64,000 nt of DNA, taken from assembly GCF_024055715.1 (NCBI RefSeq), contig NZ_JAMXMV010000002.1, positions 310,001 to 374,000 on the forward strand. Direction: 5' to 3'. The position numbers were made by a program, and so were the translations under genes. This stretch comes from Actinoallomurus soli (GTDB taxonomy: Bacteria > Actinomycetota > Actinomycetes > Streptosporangiales > Streptosporangiaceae). Numbering within the stretch: position 1 is the first letter of the stretch; every line of letters starts with the position of its first letter. This document shows positions 1-8,274 of the stretch, piece by piece. The notes beneath the pieces were generated by a model. It was not told the origin of the DNA. It did not search any database and was given only the letters and a program-made list of their open reading frames with translations.

Positions 1-1
1 G

Positions 2-1267
2 GGCGGCCAAGACGCGTGGGACCTGGACCTCGCGCCGATCGACTACCGGGTGCGCTACTGCGCACGGGGAATGGACGAGGGAAACGCCCTGGACACACGG
101 GTGAAAGGGCCGCAGGCGGACCGCTATCTGCTCCAGTTCTGGGCGGCCCCACCCGGACCCGATCGGATCGTGCGGCAGACGTCCGAGATCGCCGCCTACT
201 GGCACCGATTCGCCCGTGCGCTTCCGCCGCCGCCCACGGCGGCCGAACGCGCCGGGGCCGAACGGCAGGCCCGCGCCGAGCGCAAGCGCGCCGACCACGA
301 ACGGCGACGCGAGGCCGAGCGGTACGCCTGGGGCGGCCGGTTGCCGACCGACGCCCTGCGCGCCGTCCCGAGCGCGTTGGGCCTGATGCGTTATGACGCC
401 GACCTCGTGCACGCGCTCGATGCCGCGGGACCGGGCGTCCAGCGCAGGGTGGCCGCGTTCGCCGCCCGGAGCGCCGCCACGGCGGCCGGTCTCGCCGACC
501 TCGACTGGGTCGCCCCGGCCCTCGCCGCGCTCGAAGGGGGACGTGCGCTCCCCTCCCCCTTCGACGACTGGGATCGCATGTTCCGGTCCCTGAGCGCCGA
601 CCCGAACGTCCCGAACCGCATGGTCGGCGAGGCCAAACCGGCTCCGGGCCGTCAGCGCGGGCTCGGCGTCGAGACCGCCGTCGTGTCCTCGGTGAAGAGC
701 CCTCCGAAGAGGCGGCGGATCTCGCAACCGCACATGGCGCTGCCCGCGGTCTTCCACGCGGGTCGGCCCAACGCGCTCGAGGCGGCGATCGGAGCCGTGT
801 CGGCCGCCGCGCACACGTACGGCGAGGACTACCCGGCGTTCCTCCGGGAGGTCCGGCAGGTCTGCGCCTCCCCCTCCCACGGTGATGCTTCCGGGGAAGA
901 CCCCGACGACGTCCCCGTGCCCGTCCAGGGCTCCGACGAGTCCGGCGTTCTGCCCGCGCCCGTCGTCCCCGAGGCCGTCGACGGGCTTCTCGACACGGAG
1001 CTCATCGACGGCGTCACCGTACGGATTCCGGCGCATCACGCCATGACGGTCGGCTGCGTGGTCCAGGTGGAGTGGGTCGTCGACCGTTCCACCACCGTCC
1101 GATGGGATCCGATCTCACAGCCGGAGACCCCGATGGAGTTCACCTTCGACGTCCAGGACGCCTACGCCGCCGCGTATCGGGGCGGTGTGGAGATCTCCTA
1201 CACCCTGTTCCGTGACGAGGACACCGTCATCGCCAGGTCGAAGACGCTCAGCCTGAGCGTCCGCTAG
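2..1267 (+). CDS. hypothetical protein, 5' end outside window
   Basis: The open frame runs from the first bases of the window (codons ...GGQDAWDLDLAPIDYRVRYC...) through the first internal ATG at 50, so the true start probably lies upstream and the gene is partial. I recognise no family. The visible part has a charged Arg/Glu/Ala-rich stretch (about 225-340) that could form a helix or coiled coil, a middle Ala-rich helical part, a low-complexity acidic/proline linker, and a C-terminal segment of alternating beta-like hydrophobics ending at LSLSVR. No signal peptide or membrane helix is seen. It ends four bases before the convergent membrane-protein gene. Function unknown. Confidence 0.6.
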   Translation, partial: GGQDAWDLDLAPIDYRVRYCARGMDEGNALDTRVKGPQADRYLLQFWAAPPGPDRIVRQTSEIAAYWHRFARALPPPPTAAERAGAERQARAERKRADHERRREAERYAWGGRLPTDALRAVPSALGLMRYDADLVHALDAAGPGVQRRVAAFAARSAATAAGLADLDWVAPALAALEGGRALPSPFDDWDRMFRSLSADPNVPNRMVGEAKPAPGRQRGLGVETAVVSSVKSPPKRRRISQPHMALPAVFHAGRPNALEAAIGAVSAAAHTYGEDYPAFLREVRQVCASPSHGDASGEDPDDVPVPVQGSDESGVLPAPVVPEAVDGLLDTELIDGVTVRIPAHHAMTVGCVVQVEWVVDRSTTVRWDPISQPETPMEFTFDVQDAYAAAYRGGVEISYTLFRDEDTVIARSKTLSLSVR

Positions 1268-1270
1268 AAC

Positions 1271-1849
1271 CTAGTCCACCATGACGACGCCGAGCACGAC
1301 GATGATCGTTATGAGCAGTCCCAGGATGAGTCCGACCGCTTGGGGCGTCAGCTTGTACCGCATCCGCTCCGGCGGCCGGAACCGCGCGGCCGGCTCCGTG
1401 CTCGACTCCCACCAGGTGACGACCCGCTGAAAATCCACCTGGAAATCGGGGTCGGGGTACTGGGTGCTGTGCTGGAGCGCGGGCAGTGAGCGACGCCGCC
1501 CGTCCGCGAGGGTGATACGAGCCGAGAGCGCCGTCCCCTGTTGGCTCTTGGTCTCGCGTACGTCGATCCACCGGATCTCCTGCCAAGAGTAGAGACGACC
1601 GCGCCCGAGGCCCCAGGAGATGGTTATTCCGGCCGCCCCGACCGTGGTTCCGCTCCGGCGTGCCATGGAGACGCCGAGACCGACGAGCGCGGCCGTCCCG
1701 CCCAGCAGCCAGCAGGAGCCCACGACGCCGAGTCGATAGAAGGCGAAAGCCCCTTCGACGGCCAACCAAAGACCCAGCGCCGCAAAATGCGGCCAGGACG
1801 GGTGATACCGATCTCTCCCCCGGAAACGCAGCTCGTTCACGGAGTGCAC
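1271..1849 (-). CDS. small PH-domain-like membrane protein
   Basis: A 192-residue protein with two hydrophobic helices near the N-terminus (about residues 21-62), a central soluble part of about 100 residues, and a C-terminal membrane helix (about 170-191, LGLILG..VVLGVVMVD). The soluble part contains ISWGLGRGRLYSWQEIRWID, a pattern common in bacterial PH-like (bPH) domains that follow paired helices. No catalytic motif is visible. It is convergent with the upstream hypothetical gene and 46 bases downstream of the Ser/Thr kinase gene on the same strand, so co-transcription with the kinase is possible. Function unknown; a membrane-associated accessory protein is the most that can be said. Confidence 0.6.
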   Translation of the reverse strand: MHSVNELRFRGRDRYHPSWPHFAALGLWLAVEGAFAFYRLGVVGSCWLLGGTAALVGLGVSMARRSGTTVGAAGITISWGLGRGRLYSWQEIRWIDVRETKSQQGTALSARITLADGRRRSLPALQHSTQYPDPDFQVDFQRVVTWWESSTEPAARFRPPERMRYKLTPQAVGLILGLLITIIVVLGVVMVD

Positions 1850-1895
1850 GCTACATCTCCGGTCCTCGCACGGATGAGCTGCCTTCGGGCGGGTG

Positions 1896-4800
1896 TCAGC
1901 AGGTCCGGCGGTAGGGAACGTCGGGGATGTACTTGTGCCATTCGGCCGGTGACAGTGGTCCGGTCTCGGTGCAGAGCCGCTGTCGCAGTCCCTGGGAGCC
2001 GATCAGGTAGGTGTGGAGCCGGCCGAGGCTGTCGACGCTGTAGAGGGTGGAGCCGTCGGCGGAATAGCCCATGGCCGCGACGAATCCGGCGGGAGGTGGG
2101 ACGCGCGGGTCGGGGCTGGCCGGGGGGACGTAGAAGCCGGTGAGCGGTGCCCCGAGGGGCTGCCTGCTCTCCAGGTCCCAGATCTGGACGTCGCCGGCGT
2201 CGTCGGCGTCGGCGATCAGGCGGCCGTCGGGTGAGAACCGTGGTGAGCCCAGCTGGAAGGCCGTGCCGACGGTGATGTCGAACAGGTGCCGCCCCGTGGT
2301 GGTGTCCCACATCCCGAGCTTGTCGGGATAGTCCACCGAGGCGCCGACGCCGCCGGCCCCGAGGTCGTCGATTCTGATGGTCGCGTCGCCCGGCCGGATC
2401 AGGCGGCGGCCGGTGGGAATCTGGATCCGGCCCTGGTCGGGGCCGGACAGGACGTATCCGCCGTCCGGGCTGATCAGTATCCGGTCCTGGCCGAAGAACC
2501 CCAGGCCGCCTTTGACGCCGGGAGATGTGGCCAGGAGCCGCCCGGACCGCGCGTCCCAGAACCGGAGCACCGACGGGTACGAGAAGTCGAGGGTGACGAG
2601 GATCTTCCCGTCCGGCGTGAAGGCGGGGGGTTTGTCGGCGGGGGCGAAGGACGACGCGACCTTGATCGAGGCCTGCCTGGCGCCGGTGCGGGTGTTCCAG
2701 ACCTCGATCTGGCCGCTGGAGCGCATGTCGGCCAGCAGTGTGCCGTCTCGGGAGAGTGTGTACGGGAGTTCTTGGTCGTGGCCTCGGGGCACGGTCAGGG
2801 TGGTGCGCCGGGTCCTGGAGGCGGTGTCCCAGATGTCCACGTGGTCGCCGTTTCGCACCGCGAGTGTCGAGCCGTCGCCGCTGAAGTTGAGCTTGAGGGC
2901 GTAGGCCTGGGTGGTGCCGAGCGGGATCGGGTCCAGGATCGTGCGCAGGGAGATGACGTTGACGAACCCTTGGGGGTCCACGCAGCGCATCGACTTGCCG
3001 GCGAGGTCGATGCGCTGGTCCAGGCAGGCGGGGTCGGTGTAACGGAACACCGGGACACCGCGCCTGTCGGCGGTGTCCCAGATCATGCTGTCGAGCAGGA
3101 GGTAGCGGCCGTCGCCGCTGAAGGCGGGCTCGCCGCCGCGCTGCTGGTCCTGCGGCACCGTGAGGTTCAACTCGGTCCTGCCGTCGCGCAGGAGTCTCAG
3201 CCGGTTCCCGTCGGAGAGTGCCAGGCGTCGGCCGTCGGGGCTGTAGGCGGCGCCCTGGTAGGCGCGGTCGAGGCGGGTCGACCTCGCCTTCCGCCCGGTG
3301 TGCAGGTCCCACAGGTCCATACGGCGGCCGGTGACGATGAGCAGGTGCCGTTCGTCGGGTGTGAACGTGAGCGCTGCGATGTCGGCCGGGGAGGTGTCGG
3401 CGGCCGGGATCCGCAGGACGGCTGCGCCGGTTCGGGTGTCCCAGGCCGCCGACCCGGTCTGGGACGGGGTGTAGAGGTAGCGGCCGGTGCGGCTGATGCT
3501 GATGTACGGACTGTCCGACAGCGGGATGGCGGCGCCGGTCGGCTGTCCGGAGGTGACGTCCCAGGTCCGTACGGTCCCTCCGCGGCTGGAGGAGACCCCG
3601 TCCCATTGGGCCAGCGCCGCCGTCCTGCCGTCCGCGGACAGACTCACCTGCTGAACGGCCGGGCCGGGAACGGTGATGGCGCGCCGTATCGTCCGGGTGT
3701 CGGTGTCGGTCACCAGGAGCCGGTGGTCTTTGGCGAAGATGATCGTGCGGCCGGTGGCGTCGACCGAATAGTGCCAGTCGCCGCTGGTGTCCCGGCGGTA
3801 GATGCCGGTGACGCCGTCGGGGCGGTACCGGCTCTCTTCCCACTGCTGGTACACCGTCTCCAGGGCGTTGCGGGTGTCGAAGGCACCGGGATCAAGGCCG
3901 GCGGCGGCCACGGCGAGGCGGCGGGCGGTGACCGGATCGCTGCGGCGCATGGTCATGGCGAGCGCGGTGACCTGGGTGGCGACGGCGTGGTCGCGTTGCC
4001 GGGTGACCGTCCGGTTTCGCGCGGCCAGGGTCTGCCGTTGAACGAAGACGACGGCGCCGGCGCCGGTCACGGCCACGAGCAGGACCGCCAGGGCGATGCT
4101 GAGCAGCGTACGGTTGCGGCGACGGCGCTTGTCCGCGGCCACTGAGGCGTCGAGATAGGCCCGCTCCACGGCGTTGGGCGTCGCGTGCCGCGGCCCGGAC
4201 ACCACCCAGGCGATCGCCCGGTCGAGCCGGGTGCCCTGAAGCAGGTCACCCGCCTTCCTGCCGTTGTCGGACCACGAGCGCGCCGCGTCGGCCAGGTCGT
4301 GGTGGGAGTTCAGCGCGGCGCCGTCATCGGCGGTCCACGCGCGCAATCTCGGCCAGGCGCGCACCAGCGCCGGAGTGGCCAGCGCGGAGTGGTTCTCGCC
4401 GCGGACCACCAGGCCGCCGCGCCGCAGCGCCTCCAGCAGCGCTCCCAGGACCTCCTCGTCGATCTCGCCGTCCAGGAAATCCGTGTCGGGGACCTTGCGG
4501 AGCGTGTGCCGCGCGTCGGGTGCCACTGAGATCATCCGTAGCAGGACCCGAGGCACCAGCACGCGATACTCGTCGGAAAGGTCCTGGTAGAGCTGCTCGG
4601 CGCGCTCGCCGAGGGCCGGCCGGTCGGCATCGGTCACCGTACGGTCCGGGTCGTCGGCCCGCCGCAGGCCGACGGCCAGCACCTGCTCCAGCGGCTGGTC
4701 GCCTTCCGAGGCGGGCGGGCCCACCAGGCCGGCGAGCAGCGTGGCGGCGGCGGGCCGGGCGGCCGGGTCGTGGGAGAGGGCGGCGCCGACCAGTGGCCGC

Positions 4801-5513
4801 AGCCGGTCCGGCAGGTCGTCCAGTAAGGGGCGGTGCGTGCGGACCTGGTGTTCGATCTCGTCGAGCTCCCTGCCGCCGAACGGTGGAGTCCCGGTCGCGG
4901 CGTACAGCACGATCGCGGCCCATGCCCACACGTCGACGGCCGCGGTGACCGGCCTGTGATCGAAGGACTCGGGCGCCATCCAGCGAGGCGTGCCCTTGAC
5001 GTTGAGTGCGCTCAGCGACATGTCCGCGGCTCGGGCGATCCCGAAGTCGATGACGCGTGGCCCGTCCGGGCCGATGATCACGTTCTCCGGTTTCAGGTCG
5101 CGGTGGATGACACCGGCCTGGTGGATCGAGGCCAGGGCGGTGGCGATCCCGATGGCCAGGCGGATCAGAGCCTGCGGATCGTAGGCCCCGTTTCCGTCGA
5201 CCTGGCTGCGCAGGGTCGGCCCCGGGATGTACTCGCTGACCACGAACGGCGGGGTGTGGTCGAGGTCGGCGCCGATGATCCGTGCCGTGCAGAACGGCTC
5301 CAGCCGCCGCAGCACCGCCACCTCGCGACGCATCTGGTGACGCGCCGCATCCGACAGGACGTCCACCCGCAACGCCTTGACCGCCACCCGGTGACCGGCG
5401 TCGTCATATCCCTCGTAGACCACACCCTGCGCTCCGGCGGCTATCCGCCGGGCCAGCCAGTAGTCCCCGAGCTGAGGCGGATCCCCCGCGAGCAACGGCT
5501 CCGCCACGGGCAC
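1896..5513 (-). CDS. Ser/Thr protein kinase with STAND-like linker, membrane helix and WD40 propeller
   Basis: The 1205-residue protein starts with a Hanks-type kinase: glycine-rich loop GAQGVVYEG, catalytic Lys46 (VAVKAL), HRD at 137-139 (VIHRDLKPEN), DFG at 156-158 and GTPRWMAPE in the activation segment. Residues of about 280-460 resemble the helical segment that in actinobacterial STAND/WD40 proteins follows the NTPase (LVRAWPRLRAW, ...AWVVSG..., ERAYLDAS); no P-loop is present. An Arg-rich stop-transfer signal and a membrane helix follow (about 465-492), then about 700 residues of WD40-type repeats ending in a Cys-containing tail (...RLCTETGPLSPAEWHKYIPDVPYRRTC). The predicted topology puts the kinase inside and the propeller outside. 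The substrate is unknown. Confidence 0.9.
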   Translation of the reverse strand: MPVAEPLLAGDPPQLGDYWLARRIAAGAQGVVYEGYDDAGHRVAVKALRVDVLSDAARHQMRREVAVLRRLEPFCTARIIGADLDHTPPFVVSEYIPGPTLRSQVDGNGAYDPQALIRLAIGIATALASIHQAGVIHRDLKPENVIIGPDGPRVIDFGIARAADMSLSALNVKGTPRWMAPESFDHRPVTAAVDVWAWAAIVLYAATGTPPFGGRELDEIEHQVRTHRPLLDDLPDRLRPLVGAALSHDPAARPAAATLLAGLVGPPASEGDQPLEQVLAVGLRRADDPDRTVTDADRPALGERAEQLYQDLSDEYRVLVPRVLLRMISVAPDARHTLRKVPDTDFLDGEIDEEVLGALLEALRRGGLVVRGENHSALATPALVRAWPRLRAWTADDGAALNSHHDLADAARSWSDNGRKAGDLLQGTRLDRAIAWVVSGPRHATPNAVERAYLDASVAADKRRRRNRTLLSIALAVLLVAVTGAGAVVFVQRQTLAARNRTVTRQRDHAVATQVTALAMTMRRSDPVTARRLAVAAAGLDPGAFDTRNALETVYQQWEESRYRPDGVTGIYRRDTSGDWHYSVDATGRTIIFAKDHRLLVTDTDTRTIRRAITVPGPAVQQVSLSADGRTAALAQWDGVSSSRGGTVRTWDVTSGQPTGAAIPLSDSPYISISRTGRYLYTPSQTGSAAWDTRTGAAVLRIPAADTSPADIAALTFTPDERHLLIVTGRRMDLWDLHTGRKARSTRLDRAYQGAAYSPDGRRLALSDGNRLRLLRDGRTELNLTVPQDQQRGGEPAFSGDGRYLLLDSMIWDTADRRGVPVFRYTDPACLDQRIDLAGKSMRCVDPQGFVNVISLRTILDPIPLGTTQAYALKLNFSGDGSTLAVRNGDHVDIWDTASRTRRTTLTVPRGHDQELPYTLSRDGTLLADMRSSGQIEVWNTRTGARQASIKVASSFAPADKPPAFTPDGKILVTLDFSYPSVLRFWDARSGRLLATSPGVKGGLGFFGQDRILISPDGGYVLSGPDQGRIQIPTGRRLIRPGDATIRIDDLGAGGVGASVDYPDKLGMWDTTTGRHLFDITVGTAFQLGSPRFSPDGRLIADADDAGDVQIWDLESRQPLGAPLTGFYVPPASPDPRVPPPAGFVAAMGYSADGSTLYSVDSLGRLHTYLIGSQGLRQRLCTETGPLSPAEWHKYIPDVPYRRTC

Positions 5514-5673
5514 CGCTCCTCTGACAACCTGTCACCCCGAATCGAAAGAACACTAACGGCCGTCCGCCCCTCACCGGAAGAGACGATCCACAGGGCGTAC
5601 CTGAGCCGCCGAGAACACGCCGGGCCGGATCACGAGAACGCCCATCGCGGCGGGAGAGTGCGTCCACGGCCTC

Positions 5674-6681
5674 TCAGCCTGGACCTCGTCGCCGGACGGC
5701 CGGGCGCCGTCGTGGACACGGCTTCGGTGCGTCCGGCGGAGCCTCCGGTGCGTTCCGGTCCGACGCGAGGCGTGGTGCGCTGCCGGCGATCAGTGCCGCG
5801 ACGAGCGCGAGCACGAGCCCGGCCGCGGTGACGAGGGTGAGGGGCTCCCCGAACATCACGGCGCCCCAGACGGAGGTGACGGGGGCGATGAAGAACATCA
5901 GGCCGTTGACCGGAGTGACACCGATGCGCCGGACCAGGAGCCAGTAGAGGCCGTAGCCGCCGAAGGTCGCAAGCAGGATCAGCCACACCATGGCGGTCCA
6001 GAACAGGGGCGAGGAAGGCGGGGTGGCGGTCCCCGTGGCGACGGCGAGGACGGTGAACACGATGGCCGAGGTGGTGCAGTGGATCGCCAACGCCTGCAAG
6101 GGTGGAGTGAGTACGTCGGCGCGGCGTTCGAGGATCGTGGACGCGATGAGGCTGAGCATCCCGGCGAAGGGGATCAGATAGGCCCACCGGGGAGCCTGAG
6201 CAGCGGGCAGGGCGGCGTCGGCCCAGGTGACCAGCACCGCCCCGACGAGCCCGAGCACCAGCCCCGCCCACTGACGGCCCGCCACGGCCACGCCGAGCAG
6301 CGGACCTACGAACGCGGCTGCGACGAGTGGCTGCACTCCGTCGATGAGAGCCGTGGTGCCCGTACTCACTCCGAGAGCGATGGCCCAGTAGACGGTGAGC
6401 AGGTAACCGGACTGTGAGAGAAGGCCGATGAGCACATGGCGTGCCGTGTCGCGGCCCGAGGGCAGTGGAGACCCTCCTCTGAGTCGTGTCAGCACGGTCG
6501 CGAGGAGAAGAACCACCGCCAGTGGCACGAACCGCCACATCAGGATCGTGGTGACCGGAGCTTCGGCCGCGCCGAGCTTCGCGCCGACGAACCCCGAGGA
6601 CCAGCACAGGACGAACAAGGCCGCGAGGACGCCCGTCGACCAGGCCCGCGGTCCGCTCGGTATACCGATCTGTATACCCAT
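5674..6681 (-). CDS. EamA/DMT-family membrane transporter
   Basis: This 335-residue protein has about ten hydrophobic helices in two similar halves (FVLCWSSGFVGAKLGA opening, GLVLGLVGAVLVTWADAAL mid-way, ITSVWGAVMFGEPLT in the second half), the drug/metabolite transporter pattern. The C-terminus is a basic Arg/Pro-rich tail. The role is probably export of a small metabolite or drug; the substrate is not readable. It is divergent from a TetR regulator, and the operator between them overlaps the first codons of this gene (residues GIQIGIP are encoded by a repeat arm). The ATG at 6681 is the only good start, but transcription may be near leaderless. Confidence 0.87.
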   Translation of the reverse strand: MGIQIGIPSGPRAWSTGVLAALFVLCWSSGFVGAKLGAAEAPVTTILMWRFVPLAVVLLLATVLTRLRGGSPLPSGRDTARHVLIGLLSQSGYLLTVYWAIALGVSTGTTALIDGVQPLVAAAFVGPLLGVAVAGRQWAGLVLGLVGAVLVTWADAALPAAQAPRWAYLIPFAGMLSLIASTILERRADVLTPPLQALAIHCTTSAIVFTVLAVATGTATPPSSPLFWTAMVWLILLATFGGYGLYWLLVRRIGVTPVNGLMFFIAPVTSVWGAVMFGEPLTLVTAAGLVLALVAALIAGSAPRLASDRNAPEAPPDAPKPCPRRRPAVRRRGPG

Positions 6682-6709
6682 GCCCTGTGACTATACAGGT
6701 CGGTATACC
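6659..6709. promoter_or_regulatory. inverted-repeat operator between DMT exporter and TetR gene
   Basis: Two 18-base arms, GGTATACCGATCTGTATA (6659-6676) and TATACAGGTCGGTATACC (6692-6709), are inverted copies with one mismatch. Each arm also contains the perfect octamer palindrome GGTATACC. The left arm lies inside the first codons of the transporter; the right arm lies 22 bases before the TetR ATG. Autorepression plus control of the exporter is the natural reading. Confidence 0.75.
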
Positions 6710-6730
6710 GAGGGCCGTATCCTGGATCCC

Positions 6731-7297
6731 ATGAGCGAGGCCATCGACTGGACTCCCAAGGCGCACGCGGTACTCAAGGCCGCCTCCGAGCTCTTCTACG
6801 AGCACGGCATCCACGCCGTCGGAGTCGATGTCATCGCCAAACGCGCCGGAGTCACCAAGAAGACGCTGTACGACCGGTTCGGTTCCAAGGACCGCCTGGT
6901 CGTGGAGTACCTGACGGAGCGCGACAACCAATGGCGCGGCTTCCTCGACGCCCACCTGGCCCAGGCCGACCCGTCGCCGCGCGGCCAGATCGCCGCCGTC
7001 TTCAGCGCCTCGGCAGCATGGGCGCAGGAACGAGGGCGGAAAGGATGCAGCATGATCAACGCACACGCCGAGATCAGCGACCCCGCGCATCCGGCGTACT
7101 CCGTGATCGTGGGACAGAAGCGCAGGATGCTGGCCCTGTTCACCGATCTGGCCACCGCAGCCGGCGTCGCCGATCCTCGACAGGCCGGCGAGCACATCAT
7201 GCTGCTCCACGAAGGAGCCGTCGTGACCGCCGGCATGCACGCCATCGAGGACGCCTTCACCAGCGCGGCCGTCGCCGCCTCCGCCCTCCTCAAGTGA
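6731..7297 (+). CDS. TetR/AcrR-family transcriptional regulator
   Basis: A 188-residue protein with an N-terminal TetR DNA-binding domain (about residues 10-60: ASELFYEHGIHAVGVDVIAK..GVTKKTLYDRFGSKD) and a helical ligand-binding domain that includes the GCSMINAHAEI segment common in AcrR/TetR members. The ATG at 6731 is chosen because the helix-turn-helix begins only a few residues later; an upstream frame extension would run through the operator. It is divergent from the DMT transporter and probably represses it, with an unknown inducer that may be the exported compound. Confidence 0.9.
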   Translation: MSEAIDWTPKAHAVLKAASELFYEHGIHAVGVDVIAKRAGVTKKTLYDRFGSKDRLVVEYLTERDNQWRGFLDAHLAQADPSPRGQIAAVFSASAAWAQERGRKGCSMINAHAEISDPAHPAYSVIVGQKRRMLALFTDLATAAGVADPRQAGEHIMLLHEGAVVTAGMHAIEDAFTSAAVAASALLK

Positions 7298-7409
7298 TGC
7301 GGCCCGCCTCGTCACGAGCTCCCCACCGGTGACGAGTGGTGCGGCCAGAAGGACCGCTCCGTGATTGACGACCGGCCTCGGTGAGCGGATATCGCCAGCG
7401 CCGGCACAA

Positions 7410-7436
7410 GGCCCCTTCCGAAGATCGGAAGGGGCC
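7410..7436. terminator. bidirectional hairpin terminator
   Basis: Perfect 11-base arms GGCCCCTTCCG / CGGAAGGGGCC enclose the loop AAGAT, between the 3' ends of the convergent TetR and lectin genes. There is no clear T-run, as is usual for high-GC actinomycetes. Confidence 0.75.
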
Positions 7437-7445
7437 GGATGGTCG

Positions 7446-7952
7446 TCAGTAGATGCTCCACTCCTGCGACGGCGCCGGAGGGTAGTTCGCGTTCCACAGC
7501 GTCAGATACGTTCCGAGGGCGAAGCTGTCACCACGGTTGGTGATCATCAGGCCGCCGACCGAGGTGATGTTGTTGACGTAGATGGAGTACGTCTGAGAGG
7601 CGGCAGAAGTGGCACACGTCCACAGGGTCAGGACGGTGCCGGGGGTGGCGTACGCGTCGCCCTTTGCCGTAAGGCACTTGCCACTATGAGGGTTGTAGAT
7701 CCGTCCGTCGCCGAGGTCGGTCCAGACCTGGCTGGGCGCCCCGGTACACGACCACACCGTGATGACGGTGCCGTTGGCGGTGCCATCGCCCTGGGGAGTC
7801 GCGCAGTAGTTCAGATTGCGCATATAAGTGACGGACGCGTTGGCCGTTCCCGCACCTTGCACGCTCAGGCCGGCGATGGCGCCGATGGCGCAAAGCGCTG
7901 CTGCGAGTTTGCGCGTCAAGGAACCAACACTCGCGCGCTTGAATGAGATCAT
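7446..7952 (-). CDS. secreted ricin B-type (beta-trefoil) lectin
   Basis: The 168-residue product begins with a Sec signal peptide (MISFKRAS...LAAALCAIGAIAGLSVQGAGTANA, cleavage near residue 39). The mature part of about 130 residues carries three beta-trefoil units marked by NGTVITVWSCTGAPSQVW, TPGTVLTLWTCATSAASQ and LGTYLTLWNANYPPAPSQEW, the QxW-type signature of ricin B lectins. There is no catalytic domain, so it is a stand-alone carbohydrate-binding exported protein; the sugar ligand is unknown. A perfect Crp/GlxR-type site lies 69-84 bases upstream of the ATG. Confidence in the fold is high, in the biological role low. Confidence 0.85.
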   Translation of the reverse strand: MISFKRASVGSLTRKLAAALCAIGAIAGLSVQGAGTANASVTYMRNLNYCATPQGDGTANGTVITVWSCTGAPSQVWTDLGDGRIYNPHSGKCLTAKGDAYATPGTVLTLWTCATSAASQTYSIYVNNITSVGGLMITNRGDSFALGTYLTLWNANYPPAPSQEWSIY

Positions 7953-8020
7953 GCTTTCTCCGCTCGTCGTGCTGTCACATCAAAGAGTCCGAGCGGGCCC
8001 CGAACGTAACGAACCCAGAA

Positions 8021-8036
8021 TGTGACGTGCATCACA
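8021..8036. promoter_or_regulatory. perfect Crp/GlxR-type binding site
   Basis: TGTGACGTGCATCACA matches the cyclic-AMP receptor consensus TGTGA-N6-TCACA without a mismatch. It sits 69-84 bases upstream of the lectin start, a position suited to activation. The regulator itself is not in this window. Confidence 0.65.
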
Positions 8037-8137
8037 GTCGCCCGCGCGGCAGGTCAGCGCGGGAACGTGCGGAGACAAAAAGGGTCGGCGAGCGACTCGT
8101 AGCCTGAAGCCGGGCGGACAGGTGAGCACCCGACACC

Positions 8138-8198
8138 CGCTCGTCGGCACGAGCGCACGTTCAGGACGAGCGTGAGAGCGGCCGGCGGATCACTACGC
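8138..8198. repeat. dispersed two-hairpin repeat, copy A
   Basis: Hairpin 1 is CGCTCG-tcggca-CGAGCG (8138-8155). Hairpin 2 is CACGTTC-aggac-GAGCGTG (8156-8174). A tail ending GGCGGATCACTACGC follows. The same layout recurs at 16,133 and 20,869 with compensating changes in the stems. Copy A lies between the lectin promoter region and the 3' end of the hydrolase operon. Confidence 0.7.
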
Positions 8199-8274
8199 CT
8201 GGTGGCGCGAGGAGCGAACCGACCCCAGTACAGCGAGTGGAATACTTCACACGCGGACTACGGAATCTGTCGGA

